From assembly GCA_020722815.1 (NCBI GenBank), contig DYKB01000040.1, forward strand, positions 1 to 60,833: DNA of 60,833 nt, given 5' to 3'. Under the pieces are notes generated by a model. The model was not told the origin of the DNA, searched no databases, and saw only the letters and a program-made list of their open reading frames with translations. This DNA is from Caldithrix sp. (GTDB lineage Bacteria > Zhuqueibacterota > Zhuqueibacteria > Thermofontimicrobiales > Sulfurfontimicrobiaceae). A program made the position numbers and the translations under genes. Positions 9,756 through 18,060 of the stretch are shown piece by piece; the first letter of the stretch is position 1, and each line of letters starts with the position of its first letter.

Positions 9756-9873
9756 AAATTGCATTCGGAATTTTTTGAGATATGAATAAAAGTGCATCCG
9801 GCTAATGCGATGCAACTTTCATAAAAATGAACTCATGTAAAAAAATATAAATTTTATAAAAAGGAGTATCATC

Positions 9874-10170
9874 ATGCCTTTTATTCGAAGAAAGTGGACG
9901 CCTGCGGCGGCGGATGAGTGGCAAAAAGAGGATTGGTTTGTTATAATTCTCTCCCCACTGGCGTATATCGGTCTGACTGTCAGTATCGCGCTGAGCATGT
10001 TATTAAGGACCGAAGGGTTTATTTTGTTAGGAATCACGACGGTCGTTATTATTCTAATGCATTGGATCATCGATCCGAAATTAAAAACTGTTTCTGAAGA
10101 TTATGAAAAGAAACAGAAACATTATCTGGAAGATTTAGAGAAGATCACTCGCTGGGAGGAATTCAAATGA
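9874..10170 (+). CDS. Small two-helix membrane protein following the symporter
   Basis: I do not recognise the 98-residue product. It has a charged N-terminus (MPFIRRKWTPAAADEWQKED), two hydrophobic segments around residues 22-44 and 48-66, and a charged, coiled C-terminal tail of Glu/Lys residues. A strong AAGGAG lies 8 nt before the ATG. The gene is 118 bp after the symporter on the same strand and overlaps the next gene by ATGA, so translation is coupled. Some SSS symporters have small partner membrane proteins (YjcH with ActP, YhdT with PanF); a similar role is inferred here. Confidence 0.75.
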   Translation: MPFIRRKWTPAAADEWQKEDWFVIILSPLAYIGLTVSIALSMLLRTEGFILLGITTVVIILMHWIIDPKLKTVSEDYEKKQKHYLEDLEKITRWEEFK

Positions 10171-10313
10171 ATCAGGGACTTTGGGTCGTAATTGGTATGT
10201 CGATCGCTTATCTTGCCTCGTTTATGGGGATGATTTTTGCCTGGATTCATTATCGACGACGCCAGGCACAAAAAGAGAAGAGCGAAAAAACACAATCAGC
10301 AAAAGGGGAGTGA
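10167..10313 (+). CDS. 48-residue single-helix membrane protein
   Basis: The ATG overlaps the previous stop codon (ATGA at 10167-10170). The product begins MNQGLWVVIGMSIAYLAS, has one hydrophobic helix over roughly residues 4-27, then WIHYRRRQAQKEKSEKTQ, a positively charged tail. The positive-inside rule puts the tail in the cytoplasm. It is followed within 2 nt by another tiny gene. The reading frame, the overlap, and its internal AAAAGGGGAG site serving the next gene make it a genuine coding unit despite its size. The function is unknown; it is a candidate symporter accessory subunit. Confidence 0.65.
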   Translation: MNQGLWVVIGMSIAYLASFMGMIFAWIHYRRRQAQKEKSEKTQSAKGE

Positions 10314-10315
10314 AT

Positions 10316-10444
10316 ATGATACTAACCAGCATCTTTTTAGCACCTGTCGGGATCCCATTATTGGGATATATTATTCCAACGATAATTTTTATTATCTCAT
10401 TTGTGGTTACCTGGGCGCTTTATCGGCATTTTTCAAAACATTAA
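10316..10444 (+). CDS. 42-residue hydrophobic membrane protein
   Basis: The ATG at 10316 follows an AAGGGGAG site that sits inside the end of the previous gene. The product is almost entirely hydrophobic (MILTSIFLAPVGIPLLGYII then PTIIFIISFVVTWALYRHF) and ends SKH. It could form one long or two short helices. It is the last gene of the symporter cluster; a strong hairpin follows 7 bp downstream. Nothing in it identifies a known family. Confidence 0.65.
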   Translation: MILTSIFLAPVGIPLLGYIIPTIIFIISFVVTWALYRHFSKH

Positions 10445-10450
10445 TATAAA

Positions 10451-10492
10451 TGGAGTGTATTCTTTGTATGGAATGCACTCCATAATTTTCTG
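10451..10492 (+). terminator. Hairpin terminator after the symporter cluster
   Basis: TGGAGTGTATTC and GAATGCACTCCA form a 12-bp stem with one G-T pair and an 8-nt loop, followed by TAATTTTC. The T-tract is weak, but the stem is the most stable in this intergenic region and sits just after the last small gene. Confidence 0.55.
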
Positions 10493-10587
10493 TTGAAGAA
10501 AGCCTACACCAAAATTTCCATACATTGTCACCTGCTAAAAAATTAGTTTTTTTAATATTCATGAGTCTGCTTTAACAATGTAAAGTT

Positions 10588-10673
10588 CTGTCCTTCTGAG
10601 CGAAGCGAAGAATTTCGTCGGTTGTTGAAAAATGTAGAATCTTCACTTCTCCTGGCACCGTTCAGAATGACAT
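10588..10673. repeat. Palindromic repeat (CTGTCATTCTGAGCGAAGCGAAGAAT type), copy 1
   Basis: The left end CTGTCCTTCTGAGCGAAGCG is followed by GAAGAATTTCG, and inverted counterparts AGAATCTTCACTTC and GTTCAGAATGACAT stand at the right. A sister copy is at 45281-45364, and a short hairpin with the same GGAATGACAG end is at 16163-16193. This motif is a common bacterial intergenic repeat. The remainder of 10493-10789 shows no gene. Confidence 0.6.
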
Positions 10674-10789
10674 AAACAGCCTTTTTAGATTGAGCTTATA
10701 TGATTAAGGAACAAACTTAGCGGATTGTCGATAAAAGAGAACCATTATTAACCCCACTCGGAAAATAATTTAAAATTCAGGTAACGATA

Positions 10790-11314
10790 ATGAGTCCTCA
10801 AAAAAGGAAATCGCAAATGCTTATCCCAACAATCATTTTAGGCGCTTTAGCGATTGTTCTGGTCATCATCGGATATTATAAAGGCCAGGGACAACATGTA
10901 ATAGGTTTAAAATCAGCCGGACAGATGACCCTGGAGACATTGCCCTTGCTGATTTTTGCTTTTGTCGTTGCGGGAATGGTGCGAGTCTTATTGCCGCCTG
11001 AACTTCTTTCCCGATGGGTTGGTGCTGAATCCGGTTGGCGTGGTATTTTAATTGGTACAATTGCCGGGGGATTTTCTCCTGGCGGACCTTATGTCAGCTT
11101 GCCAGTAGTTGCTGGACTGTTGAAAGCCGGTGCCAGTGTTGGAACCCTTGTCGCTTTTCTCACTGCCTGGTCCCTCTGGGCCATTAGTCGATTACCGATG
11201 GAAATTGGGATTCTGGGCTGGAAGTTTACCCTGATTCGCCTGGCGACCACCTTTTTCTTCCCGCCGATTGCCGGCTATTTGGCTCAGATTATCTTTGGAA
11301 ATTTAGAAGTCTAA
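10790..11314 (+). CDS. Half-length permease, DUF318/UPF0718 (YraQ/ArsP-like) family
   Basis: This is a predicted integral membrane permease with 4-5 hydrophobic segments. The stretch IAGGFSPGGPYVSLPVVAGLL followed by AGASVGTLVAFLTAWSLW matches the repeat unit of DUF318 permeases, in which a Ser/Pro-rich loop follows a Gly-rich helix. Full-length family members are about 300 residues with two such units, while this protein has 174 residues and one unit, so it may work as a dimer. Proteins of this family are linked to organoarsenic or metal export, but no metal-resistance gene is nearby. It appears monocistronic and converges with the following DD-peptidase gene only 10 bp away. Confidence 0.75.
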   Translation: MSPQKRKSQMLIPTIILGALAIVLVIIGYYKGQGQHVIGLKSAGQMTLETLPLLIFAFVVAGMVRVLLPPELLSRWVGAESGWRGILIGTIAGGFSPGGPYVSLPVVAGLLKAGASVGTLVAFLTAWSLWAISRLPMEIGILGWKFTLIRLATTFFFPPIAGYLAQIIFGNLEV

Positions 11315-11324
11315 TATAAAAACT

Positions 11325-12845
11325 TTAGCGGTTTAATTGAGCCAATAGAATGATCAATTTTTCATGAAATCGATCAATTTTCCTGGATGAACCATCATAA
11401 TCATTGGCAATCATCGCAAAAGAAATGAGCCGGCCACTCTTATCCGTCACATATCCCGCATGACTTCGAACCCGTAATATAGAACCTGTTTTCACCCGGG
11501 CATTTTTTGCAGCACTGGATTGTTGGTTCCAATGGTGAACAGTTCCCGGATCTTTCGGATCGCCCACGATTGGGAAAGAATCATAATAACCTGAAAAGCA
11601 GTCTTTTTGCGTCATTATTGATAGCACGTTCGCCAATTGAAAGGTTGTTATTCCATTGTAGTGCGATAATCCACTGCCATCTTCCAGAAAAAAACCATCC
11701 AGGGGGATGCCATTTTGTTTAAAAAATTCTGTTACAACCGCTCGTCCGTTTTCGTAACTCGCAACGCCCCGAAATTGACGGCCAAGCGTTTTAAAAAGTT
11801 GTTCGGCGTAGAGATTGATGCTTTTTTTATTTAACCAGTAAATTATATCTTTCAAAGATGGCGAGAGGGTCTTTGAAATTAAATTTCGCGGTTCATTTTC
11901 GGGGCTGATTTCATCAGAAATGACAGACGGGCGTCCCGAAACCTGAATTCCGCTTGACTGAAGCTGCTGATAAAAAAGCTGTGCCGCGACTCTCGCTGGG
12001 TTGGGCAAAGCACCCCGAATGGAAAATTCAGGCACACCGGCCGGAATTGTACCATTCAAATAAAAAGTCCATTGATCGGGTGCTGCGTATAAATAGGCAT
12101 TATCACCGGAACCTGCCGGACCAGTTTTCAGCCTGTTCAGAAACCTGATATCTGGCATCTCCGGATCGGTTTTTATAATTTCCACCGGATCACCAACCTT
12201 TGGCCCTGGCTTAAAAATTAGTTTAAAACTATTTTCATTGATACATAAACCACTCGTCCCCGCCGCATAGTAATTTCCCATATCAATCCAGTTCCAATTT
12301 TCCGGAATCGGGAAATCATCGAAATAGCGATCATCACCGATGACATTCCCGTTTATCCGGGTGATTCCATGCATTTTTACCGAATCAGTCCACATTTGAA
12401 GTAAATCTGGCAAGTTTTTGAGCGAATCGAAGCGACTGGAACCAAGTGTGGGATCACCTGTGCCGGTGATAAAAAGATGTCCATTGAGTACTTTGTCCAG
12501 GGTGATTTGACCAACATATTCAAGCCGGGTTTCAAACTGAAAATTTTCGCCCAGCAGACAGAGTGCAGCAGCCGTCGTTACCAACTTTAAACATGAGGCG
12601 GGTGCCAGACTTTTTTCATCATTCATCGAGATCAATATTTTCCCCGATTTTGCATCCAGTGCTGTCATGCTCCATTGTCCATGCAGCATCAGGGAGTCTT
12701 TTTCAAATTCCGGTACCAGCTTCTGAATTTTTTGAAGTTTTAAATTGGCTGGCAGCGCAAAAATATTAATAGCCAACAGATCAATAAAAACAATGAAATA
12801 AATCAATAAAGAATTTCCAGCTAAAATCCTGTTTTTTGGCTTCAT
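11325..12845 (-). CDS. dacB: D-alanyl-D-alanine carboxypeptidase/endopeptidase, PBP4 (DacB) family
   Basis: This is a peptidase S13 enzyme that trims or cleaves peptidoglycan cross-links in the periplasm. All three penicillin-binding motifs are present: SCLK (nucleophile Ser84, Lys87), SHYN within EDGSGLSHYNGIT, and KTG in VKTGSILRVRSHAGYV. An N-terminal hydrophobic segment (residues 13-32) is a signal peptide or anchor. The large insert between SxxK and SxN, typical of this class, contains GNVIGDDRYFDD. At 506 residues it fits the family. AAGGAG lies somewhat far (about 11 nt) from the ATG. It is followed upstream by a LysM gene in the same direction, so the two may share cell-wall work. Confidence 0.9.
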   Translation of the reverse strand: MKPKNRILAGNSLLIYFIVFIDLLAINIFALPANLKLQKIQKLVPEFEKDSLMLHGQWSMTALDAKSGKILISMNDEKSLAPASCLKLVTTAAALCLLGENFQFETRLEYVGQITLDKVLNGHLFITGTGDPTLGSSRFDSLKNLPDLLQMWTDSVKMHGITRINGNVIGDDRYFDDFPIPENWNWIDMGNYYAAGTSGLCINENSFKLIFKPGPKVGDPVEIIKTDPEMPDIRFLNRLKTGPAGSGDNAYLYAAPDQWTFYLNGTIPAGVPEFSIRGALPNPARVAAQLFYQQLQSSGIQVSGRPSVISDEISPENEPRNLISKTLSPSLKDIIYWLNKKSINLYAEQLFKTLGRQFRGVASYENGRAVVTEFFKQNGIPLDGFFLEDGSGLSHYNGITTFQLANVLSIMTQKDCFSGYYDSFPIVGDPKDPGTVHHWNQQSSAAKNARVKTGSILRVRSHAGYVTDKSGRLISFAMIANDYDGSSRKIDRFHEKLIILLAQLNR

Positions 12846-12932
12846 CCGGTGCTTCGCTCCTTCATGACTGATTGTTCTTCGTGTATTTTTATTGCTGATT
12901 TATCGCATTCAATTTTGTTGTTCGCATAAATT

Positions 12933-13613
12933 CTAATTGGGTAATTTAAGTAACAAAAAGGCTGGTAATATTTGATCGGACGTGGTAATTTTAAAATAAT
13001 CCAGGAGGGGTAAATTTAATTTATAAATTAATTGCCATTGAGTTGAAATGTTGGCCAAATTTGCAATTTTTGATAAGGTGTCATCGGCTCCGGTTAAATA
13101 TTCATGGGGAAGCAGTTGACGATGGATTTGTAAAGTCATTCCGGGGGAAACCTGATGATTATACTGCAAGAGTTCAGCATTATAGGAAAAAAGCCGTGTC
13201 CATTGTGCCTGATCGCCATAGACTTCAGGACGCGCGGCAATCTTTTCGAGGGTTTCACCATCGCCGACTGTAATATTTAAAATTTGATTACTACGAATTT
13301 CTTCATTTATTGCATCAACCCGTTTTTCCAAATTTTCTAGTTCAGCCATAAATTGGTTGACTTCGGCTTCGTTGCTTCCCACGAGCTGATAGATTTCCTG
13401 CCAGAGCTGCTGATGGGTGGCCTCACTGCTTTTAATTTCCTGTTTCAAGCTATCAATCTTAATTTGGACTTGTTCGGCCAGCCTTTTTGCCTGAATTTCG
13501 CGATTGGCCCAGGCTGTCAATTGATGATTATATTCCTGCCACATCATTTTTTCCTGAGTAAAACCGGAAGAAGCTATGAACAGAATGAGTAATATGAGAA
13601 GAAATGATTTCAT
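12933..13613 (-). CDS. Secreted coiled-coil protein with C-terminal LysM-like domains
   Basis: The ATG at 13613 follows GGAGG and starts a clean signal peptide, MKSFLLILLILFIASSGF; the upstream ATG at 13640 is less likely. Residues about 20-115 are rich in Gln, Glu and Lys with heptad-like spacing and should form a coiled coil. From about 120 come ITVGDGETLEKIAARPEVYG and VSPGMTLQIHR, a LysM-type fold, then a second weaker repeat (GADDTLSKIANLANIS). LysM modules bind peptidoglycan. Gene order with the DD-peptidase suggests a cell-envelope function. Its exact role is unknown. Confidence 0.75.
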   Translation of the reverse strand: MKSFLLILLILFIASSGFTQEKMMWQEYNHQLTAWANREIQAKRLAEQVQIKIDSLKQEIKSSEATHQQLWQEIYQLVGSNEAEVNQFMAELENLEKRVDAINEEIRSNQILNITVGDGETLEKIAARPEVYGDQAQWTRLFSYNAELLQYNHQVSPGMTLQIHRQLLPHEYLTGADDTLSKIANLANISTQWQLIYKLNLPLLDYFKITTSDQILPAFLLLKLPN

Positions 13614-13951
13614 TTTGCCTCCATCAAAAATATTTACCATAAGAATATAGCGAAAAAATTCGATAAAATCAAGTTGATACTGATTACAGGATTGAAATTA
13701 ACGATCGTCGCCTGCCAATTTTTCATCATTGAGAAAGAACCTGAATCGAACGAATTCTAAACATTCATAATAAAAAATCGCAAAATATGCAGATTTAAAT
13801 TGAATTGGTACAGAAATTGATACCTGGATTGATTATATTTTTTCCTTTTGGGAGCAGGAAATCAAATTCCAAATTTCTGAAAAATGCTATCGCTGATCAG
13901 ATAGTCTAAGTATTTATTTTATATGGGAATGTGATTGGATTAAATTTGTAA
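13614..13951. other. Divergent AT-rich intergenic region
   Basis: It separates the LysM gene (minus) from a roadblock-like gene (plus), so promoters for both should lie here. I see no gene, no strong hairpin and no convincing -35/-10 pair, only AT-rich sequence. Confidence 0.5.
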
Positions 13952-15043
13952 ATGGAACTTCTGAGAAACGATTTTAGAGTGGCGGTACAAATACTTTCAT
14001 CTATCTGGCACCGAAAACCGATCATAATTTGTCATAAAGCAGCGTCGGATCTTATCCCATTAATGAATGAAATTTATAATTTTATTCCCCAATACCGTCA
14101 ATTTATTATTTGTGGGAATGCACCCAAAAGTATTCGATGGAATCGACAGAAATCGAAAATTATTGAAAATGTATCCTTTACAACTATTCGTGAGACACTG
14201 TTAAACTCGTTTTCAGAGGAGAGAGTTGGGAAATACGTTCCCTTACAATTAATATATTTTGATACACCTCATGAAGTATTCAGGACAATCTTATCGGAAA
14301 TCGACAGGGGATGGATAGCCCTGACGACTTTATCGATTGAAGAAGTAAAAAAAACGTTTCCTTGTGATCATTATCAGTCGATTTTTTCTCCTGAATTTCA
14401 AACGACTTTTCTTTTGGATGAGTCCACAGATGTGACGCTTGAGACGAGTTTACTCAATAAATTTAAAAAACGACCGGATACGGCTGTTTACTATTTAATT
14501 CAAAAGACTTTTGCAGAGATAAAATCGGCCGGTGATGCACTTCTCCATGAGATTGAGGCCGGCCGAACCATATATCCGGTTGAATTGCAAGAGTTTTTTG
14601 AGATGAAAAAAATTGAATTTCAGAAATGTCTGTCGATTATTGAAGATGAGCATTTTCTGGATATTTCACGATTCATAAAATATCCGAACCCAAAAATTGA
14701 TAGCTTGTTAAAAGAAATTTCCCAATTAGATGGAATCATTTGGTGCTGTGCGCTACAGGAGAACCATCTGGTGGGAATGAATCGCACGAAAAATCGTGAA
14801 AATTTGCCATTAAACAGTTTACCTGGCTTTCATGCATTGATGGATCGGTTTACTCATTATTATAAACTGGGTACGATCCATCGGTTTAAAATTGACCTGG
14901 ATGATGGACATCAACTCCTTTTCTTAAATGTCCATTTTAAAGAAATTAAAGAAAAAATTGTTTTAGGTATTCTCATCGAGACTGGAAAATATGCGGTTGT
15001 CGTGCTGAGTGAAATTGAGACGATTCTGAACAGGACGCGGTAG
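13952..15043 (+). CDS. Hypothetical protein with possible C-terminal roadblock-like domain
   Basis: I do not recognise the N-terminal 240 residues, which look soluble and mixed alpha/beta. The final stretch, from about LLKEISQLDGIIWCCALQEN through FKIDLDDGHQLLFLNVHFKE to KYAVVVLSEIETIL, has the pattern of a roadblock/LC7 domain: helix, 'G..G....' strand, helix, two strands and a final helix. Two shorter genes with roadblock character follow at once (gap 2 bp to the next ATG). This arrangement suggests an operon for regulation of a small GTPase, but no GTPase of the MglA/Ras type is in the window. There is no signal peptide, so the product should be cytoplasmic. Confidence 0.6.
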   Translation: MELLRNDFRVAVQILSSIWHRKPIIICHKAASDLIPLMNEIYNFIPQYRQFIICGNAPKSIRWNRQKSKIIENVSFTTIRETLLNSFSEERVGKYVPLQLIYFDTPHEVFRTILSEIDRGWIALTTLSIEEVKKTFPCDHYQSIFSPEFQTTFLLDESTDVTLETSLLNKFKKRPDTAVYYLIQKTFAEIKSAGDALLHEIEAGRTIYPVELQEFFEMKKIEFQKCLSIIEDEHFLDISRFIKYPNPKIDSLLKEISQLDGIIWCCALQENHLVGMNRTKNRENLPLNSLPGFHALMDRFTHYYKLGTIHRFKIDLDDGHQLLFLNVHFKEIKEKIVLGILIETGKYAVVVLSEIETILNRTR

Positions 15044-15066
15044 AAATGGCGAAGGAGGCAACAAGA

Positions 15067-15438
15067 ATGACTAAAGCGTTTGAATCATATTTTAATTCCA
15101 TATTGAGTTTATCGAATGATATTCCCGGAATAAATGGGGTGCTCATAACAAATAGCACGCAGAATATTCTGGCCCGAAAATGGAGTGATGAGCAACAGTT
15201 AAATGTCGATAAGCTAACATCTCTCACCAGAGAAATTTTAGAAACTACCAACAATTTTTCTGAGGAATCATGTCTTGGAAAATTCACTTCCATCCATTAG
15301 GAAGGTACTTTTGGTCAGATTTATATTTGGCGCTGGTTAAGGCATAATTTATTTATTATTTTGACCGGTACCAATATGATGAATATTGGAATGGCCCGGG
15401 CAAAACTGGAACGAATTTTACGACCTGCAAACGTCTAA
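15067..15438 (+). pseudogene. Roadblock/LC7-like protein interrupted by an in-frame TAG
   Basis: ATG 15067 has AAGGAGG 8 nt upstream, preferred over the ATG at 15046. Translation gives MTKAFESYFNSILSL followed by DIPGINGVLITNS, then stops at TAG 15298-15300 after TSIH. The same frame continues EGTFGQIYIWRWLRHNLFII, then LTGTNMMNIGMARAKLERIL, and ends at TAA 15438. That continuation is the normal second half of a roadblock domain, ending in the GMARAKLERIL helix. One codon is therefore replaced by TAG. The truncated product could not complete the fold. It lies in an apparent operon with 13952-15043 and 15545-15937. Confidence 0.65.
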
Positions 15439-15544
15439 AATAGTGATCAATTACTTTAGGCTGAATGACAGTAATGATTCGATGATAATTATTATATAAT
15501 ATTTGTTTCCTAACTAAAGTTGATTTTTATCAAAGGAGTGAATG

Positions 15545-15937
15545 ATGGCAAAAAAGTCAAACCTTGATGTAATCATTGATAAATTTCGGAGTGAAATTCC
15601 GGAATTTGTTTCTACTGATATTGTAGAAATTGAAACAGGATTATCGGTTGGTGGTGGATCAATTTTTCCAGACACCTTCAATTCCTCGGTTGCTTCCGCC
15701 TTGTATGCGGAATTAGTTAAAGCGAATGAACGCGCTCTCGAAGCGCTTGGAGGTGAACCTAATGTTGGGGTGGTTGAAGATTTTTTAATTACAACGTCAA
15801 AGTCTTATATTTTAATACTCATTTATCCCAACAAAAAATACTATCATGGTCTGGCAATTACCCGCCAGGGCAATCTGGCATTTGCCCGTATTGTCATGAA
15901 AAAATTTCAGCCAGAGATTATTAAAGCCCTGCCATAA
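15545..15937 (+). CDS. Roadblock/LC7 domain protein
   Basis: This cytoplasmic protein of 130 residues has the roadblock fold pattern: an N-terminal helix, GLSVGGGSIFPD, a helix with a Glu/Ala-rich face, TTSKSYILILIYPNKKYYHGLAI and a terminal helix VMKKFQPEIIKAL. Such proteins bind and regulate small GTPases (MglB-like) or serve as scaffolds. Of two adjacent ATGs (15542 and 15545) the second has better spacing from AAAGGAG. It ends 47 bp before a strong terminator, so it is the last gene of the roadblock group. Confidence 0.7.
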   Translation: MAKKSNLDVIIDKFRSEIPEFVSTDIVEIETGLSVGGGSIFPDTFNSSVASALYAELVKANERALEALGGEPNVGVVEDFLITTSKSYILILIYPNKKYYHGLAITRQGNLAFARIVMKKFQPEIIKALP

Positions 15938-15984
15938 ATTTTATTAAATGAAGCAATGAAAATTATAGTTTTTTTATTGCCTTT

Positions 15985-16018
15985 AACGCCATTTTGGGAA
16001 TAAAATGGCGTTTTTTTT
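15985..16018 (+). terminator. Rho-independent terminator
   Basis: AACGCCATTTT and AAAATGGCGTT form an 11-bp perfect stem with loop GGGAAT, followed by a run of eight T. It lies directly downstream of the roadblock gene and is among the clearest terminators of the window. Confidence 0.9.
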
Positions 16019-16162
16019 ATTTCAATCCAATCATAATCGGTGCAATCAAAAAATTTGCTTCCATATCTGCCAATTTGCGCGATAAGCCATGCCTGAATAC
16101 TTAATCGATAAAAACATTCGGGTACCAGTTTGTCGGGCATCCACTGTTTTTTGGTAAGATGG

Positions 16163-16193
16163 ATTCCCGCTCAAAACAGGCGGGAATGACAGA
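16163..16193. repeat. Short hairpin ATTCCCGC...GCGGGAATGACAG
   Basis: ATTCCCGC and GCGGGAAT are inverted around CTCAAAACAG-like loop sequence, ending in GGAATGACAG. This is a typical dispersed REP-like hairpin. It lies about 30 bp beyond the end of the convergent amidase gene. The surrounding 16019-16222 has no supported gene. Confidence 0.55.
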
Positions 16194-16222
16194 TTCAATC
16201 CACCCTGTAAACGGTTACTTTT

Positions 16223-17881
16223 TTAATTTATTTCTGGATGTTTTTGATGAAAATTGGTTGCATCCTGATATTTTTTTGCCACCGCCAGGATTTTACCCTC
16301 ATCAAATAAACGACCAATGAATGAAATACTCGTGGGCGTCCCTGCTTCAGAAAATCCATTGGGAACAACCACGCAGGGATAGCCAGATAAATTGGTTAAT
16401 AACAGATTATCACCCTCCCAGGAAGGTGCTATATACAGATCAATCTTTTCCATTAGCTGTGCCATTTGCTGAATGAGGAGATGCCGGATTCGATTTGCAT
16501 TGATATATTCAACTGCGGGAATAAGCCGCGAGGCGCGAAAAATATTCGGCCAGGCGTTTTTTATCTGACGGACTAATAAATCATCTTTTCCGCTACGCGT
16601 AAGTTCATCAAAAGCCACTGCCGCCTCTGCCGAGAGAATAAAAGCAAGTTTATTTACCGGTATCTCTGGCAATTCAATCGGTATAAGCTGAGCTCCCAGC
16701 GATTTTAAAGTTTCCAAGGTCAATGAATCCTGTCTTTTGAAATCATATTGCTTGTCAAAGTCCTTTTTCAAATAACCAATTTTCAGGTCACTTATCGAAA
16801 TTTGCGGTTGATAATTGAATGGCAAATCATAGACCATCTGGTCGTTACCATCCGGTCCATAAATAAAATTAAAAACAATGGCACAATCTTCAACTGAACG
16901 GGCTATCGGGCCGATTTTATCCATGGACCAGCTAAAAGCCATGGCACCGGAACGACTGACCCGGCCATAAGTTGGCCGCAATCCTGTTGTTCCACAAACG
17001 GTTGAAGGGGAGACAATTGCGCCCCAGGTTTCGGTTCCAATGGCAAATGGAACCAATCCCGCAGACACGGCTGAAGCGGATCCCGCTGATGAACCACTTG
17101 AACCTTGTGTGGTATCCCAGGGGTTGCGTGTCTTGCCCCCAAACCAGACGTCACCCCAGGCCAGCGCTCCCATGGATAATTTGGCCACTAGCACCGCGCC
17201 AGCGGCTGTCAGTTTCTCAACGACAGCAGCATCCTGCTCAATAACCTGCTCCCGATAAGGCATGGCGCCCCAGGTGGTTTTATAGCCTTTGGCAGCTAAT
17301 AAATCCTTGACGCCATAGGGAATCCCATGCAACAATCCGCGATATTTACCGGCTTTCAGTTCATCATCGGCCTGTTGGGCTTGTTTTAATGCGGATTCTT
17401 CTGTTAATGTAATGACACATTCCAGTTTCGGGCCCAATTTTTTTAATCGCTCCAGAAAAAATTGAGTTAACTCAATGGAACTTATCGGCCGGGATTTAAT
17501 GAGCGCGGCTAATTCACCAACTGTATAGAAAGCCAGATTATCAGGATTTTTTGGCATTTGTGTATAGGAATAATCACTTATTTGAAAAAAACGTTGTTGG
17601 CTGTTAAATTTTATCGAGATCGGGATGGGATTGAAAAATAGAACCGGTGGCACTGAATTGTCTAACTGGAATTGATGAATCTCCTGATAGCAGGAAAGAT
17701 TGTCCCTTAATTCTCCCTGCATGGAATCACGTTCTGCATCCGTAAAAGAGAGATCGAGAAGATTTTCAGCCGATTTAATATTTTCCTTTGAAATTGGTCC
17801 TTCTTCACGAGCACAGAAGAATAGTGACATGAAAAGCAATAATCCGATTTTAATAAAGCCTTTTGAATGATTTTTACACAT
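16223..17881 (-). CDS. Amidase (amidase signature family), predicted lipoprotein
   Basis: This amidase hydrolyses C-N amide bonds with a Ser-cisSer-Lys triad. Lys lies in GVKDLLAAKGYKTTWGA; the cis-Ser and nucleophile Ser are in QGSSGSSAGSASAVSAGLVP and the GTETWGAIVSPS stretch. Starting at 17881, where AGGAAG precedes the ATG, the N-terminus is a short positively charged segment then IKIGLLLFMSLFFCAREEG, a lipobox with Cys, so the enzyme should be anchored outside the cytoplasm. The 17944 start would bury that signal. About 552 residues, with the first 110 being linker, is normal for secreted amidases. The substrate is unknown; gatA is unlikely given the lipobox and lack of partners. Confidence 0.85.
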   Translation of the reverse strand: MCKNHSKGFIKIGLLLFMSLFFCAREEGPISKENIKSAENLLDLSFTDAERDSMQGELRDNLSCYQEIHQFQLDNSVPPVLFFNPIPISIKFNSQQRFFQISDYSYTQMPKNPDNLAFYTVGELAALIKSRPISSIELTQFFLERLKKLGPKLECVITLTEESALKQAQQADDELKAGKYRGLLHGIPYGVKDLLAAKGYKTTWGAMPYREQVIEQDAAVVEKLTAAGAVLVAKLSMGALAWGDVWFGGKTRNPWDTTQGSSGSSAGSASAVSAGLVPFAIGTETWGAIVSPSTVCGTTGLRPTYGRVSRSGAMAFSWSMDKIGPIARSVEDCAIVFNFIYGPDGNDQMVYDLPFNYQPQISISDLKIGYLKKDFDKQYDFKRQDSLTLETLKSLGAQLIPIELPEIPVNKLAFILSAEAAVAFDELTRSGKDDLLVRQIKNAWPNIFRASRLIPAVEYINANRIRHLLIQQMAQLMEKIDLYIAPSWEGDNLLLTNLSGYPCVVVPNGFSEAGTPTSISFIGRLFDEGKILAVAKKYQDATNFHQKHPEIN

Positions 17882-18060
17882 GACGAACTTCCTGAGTATA
17901 GGTGAATTTGGACAATTGTCTAATATATTGAAATAAAATTTCAAATATAAGCGTATGATTGGAATAATTTATTACCTGAAATTTTAAAATGAAAATTTAG
18001 GCGATAATGAATCAATGTTAGACTCCCCCCTGCCTCCATAGCCATCAGGCTAAGAATATA

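Noticed and set aside
2236..15300. Reassignment of TAG to an amino acid
   Set aside because: TAG is the normal stop of several intact genes in this window (22920, 27351, 29343, 38836), so a recoded genome is unlikely.
15907..16140. Minus-strand 77-residue gene
   Set aside because: It covers the strong terminator of the roadblock gene, has no ribosome site and no family match. A remnant of a lost gene in 16021-16140 is possible but not supported.
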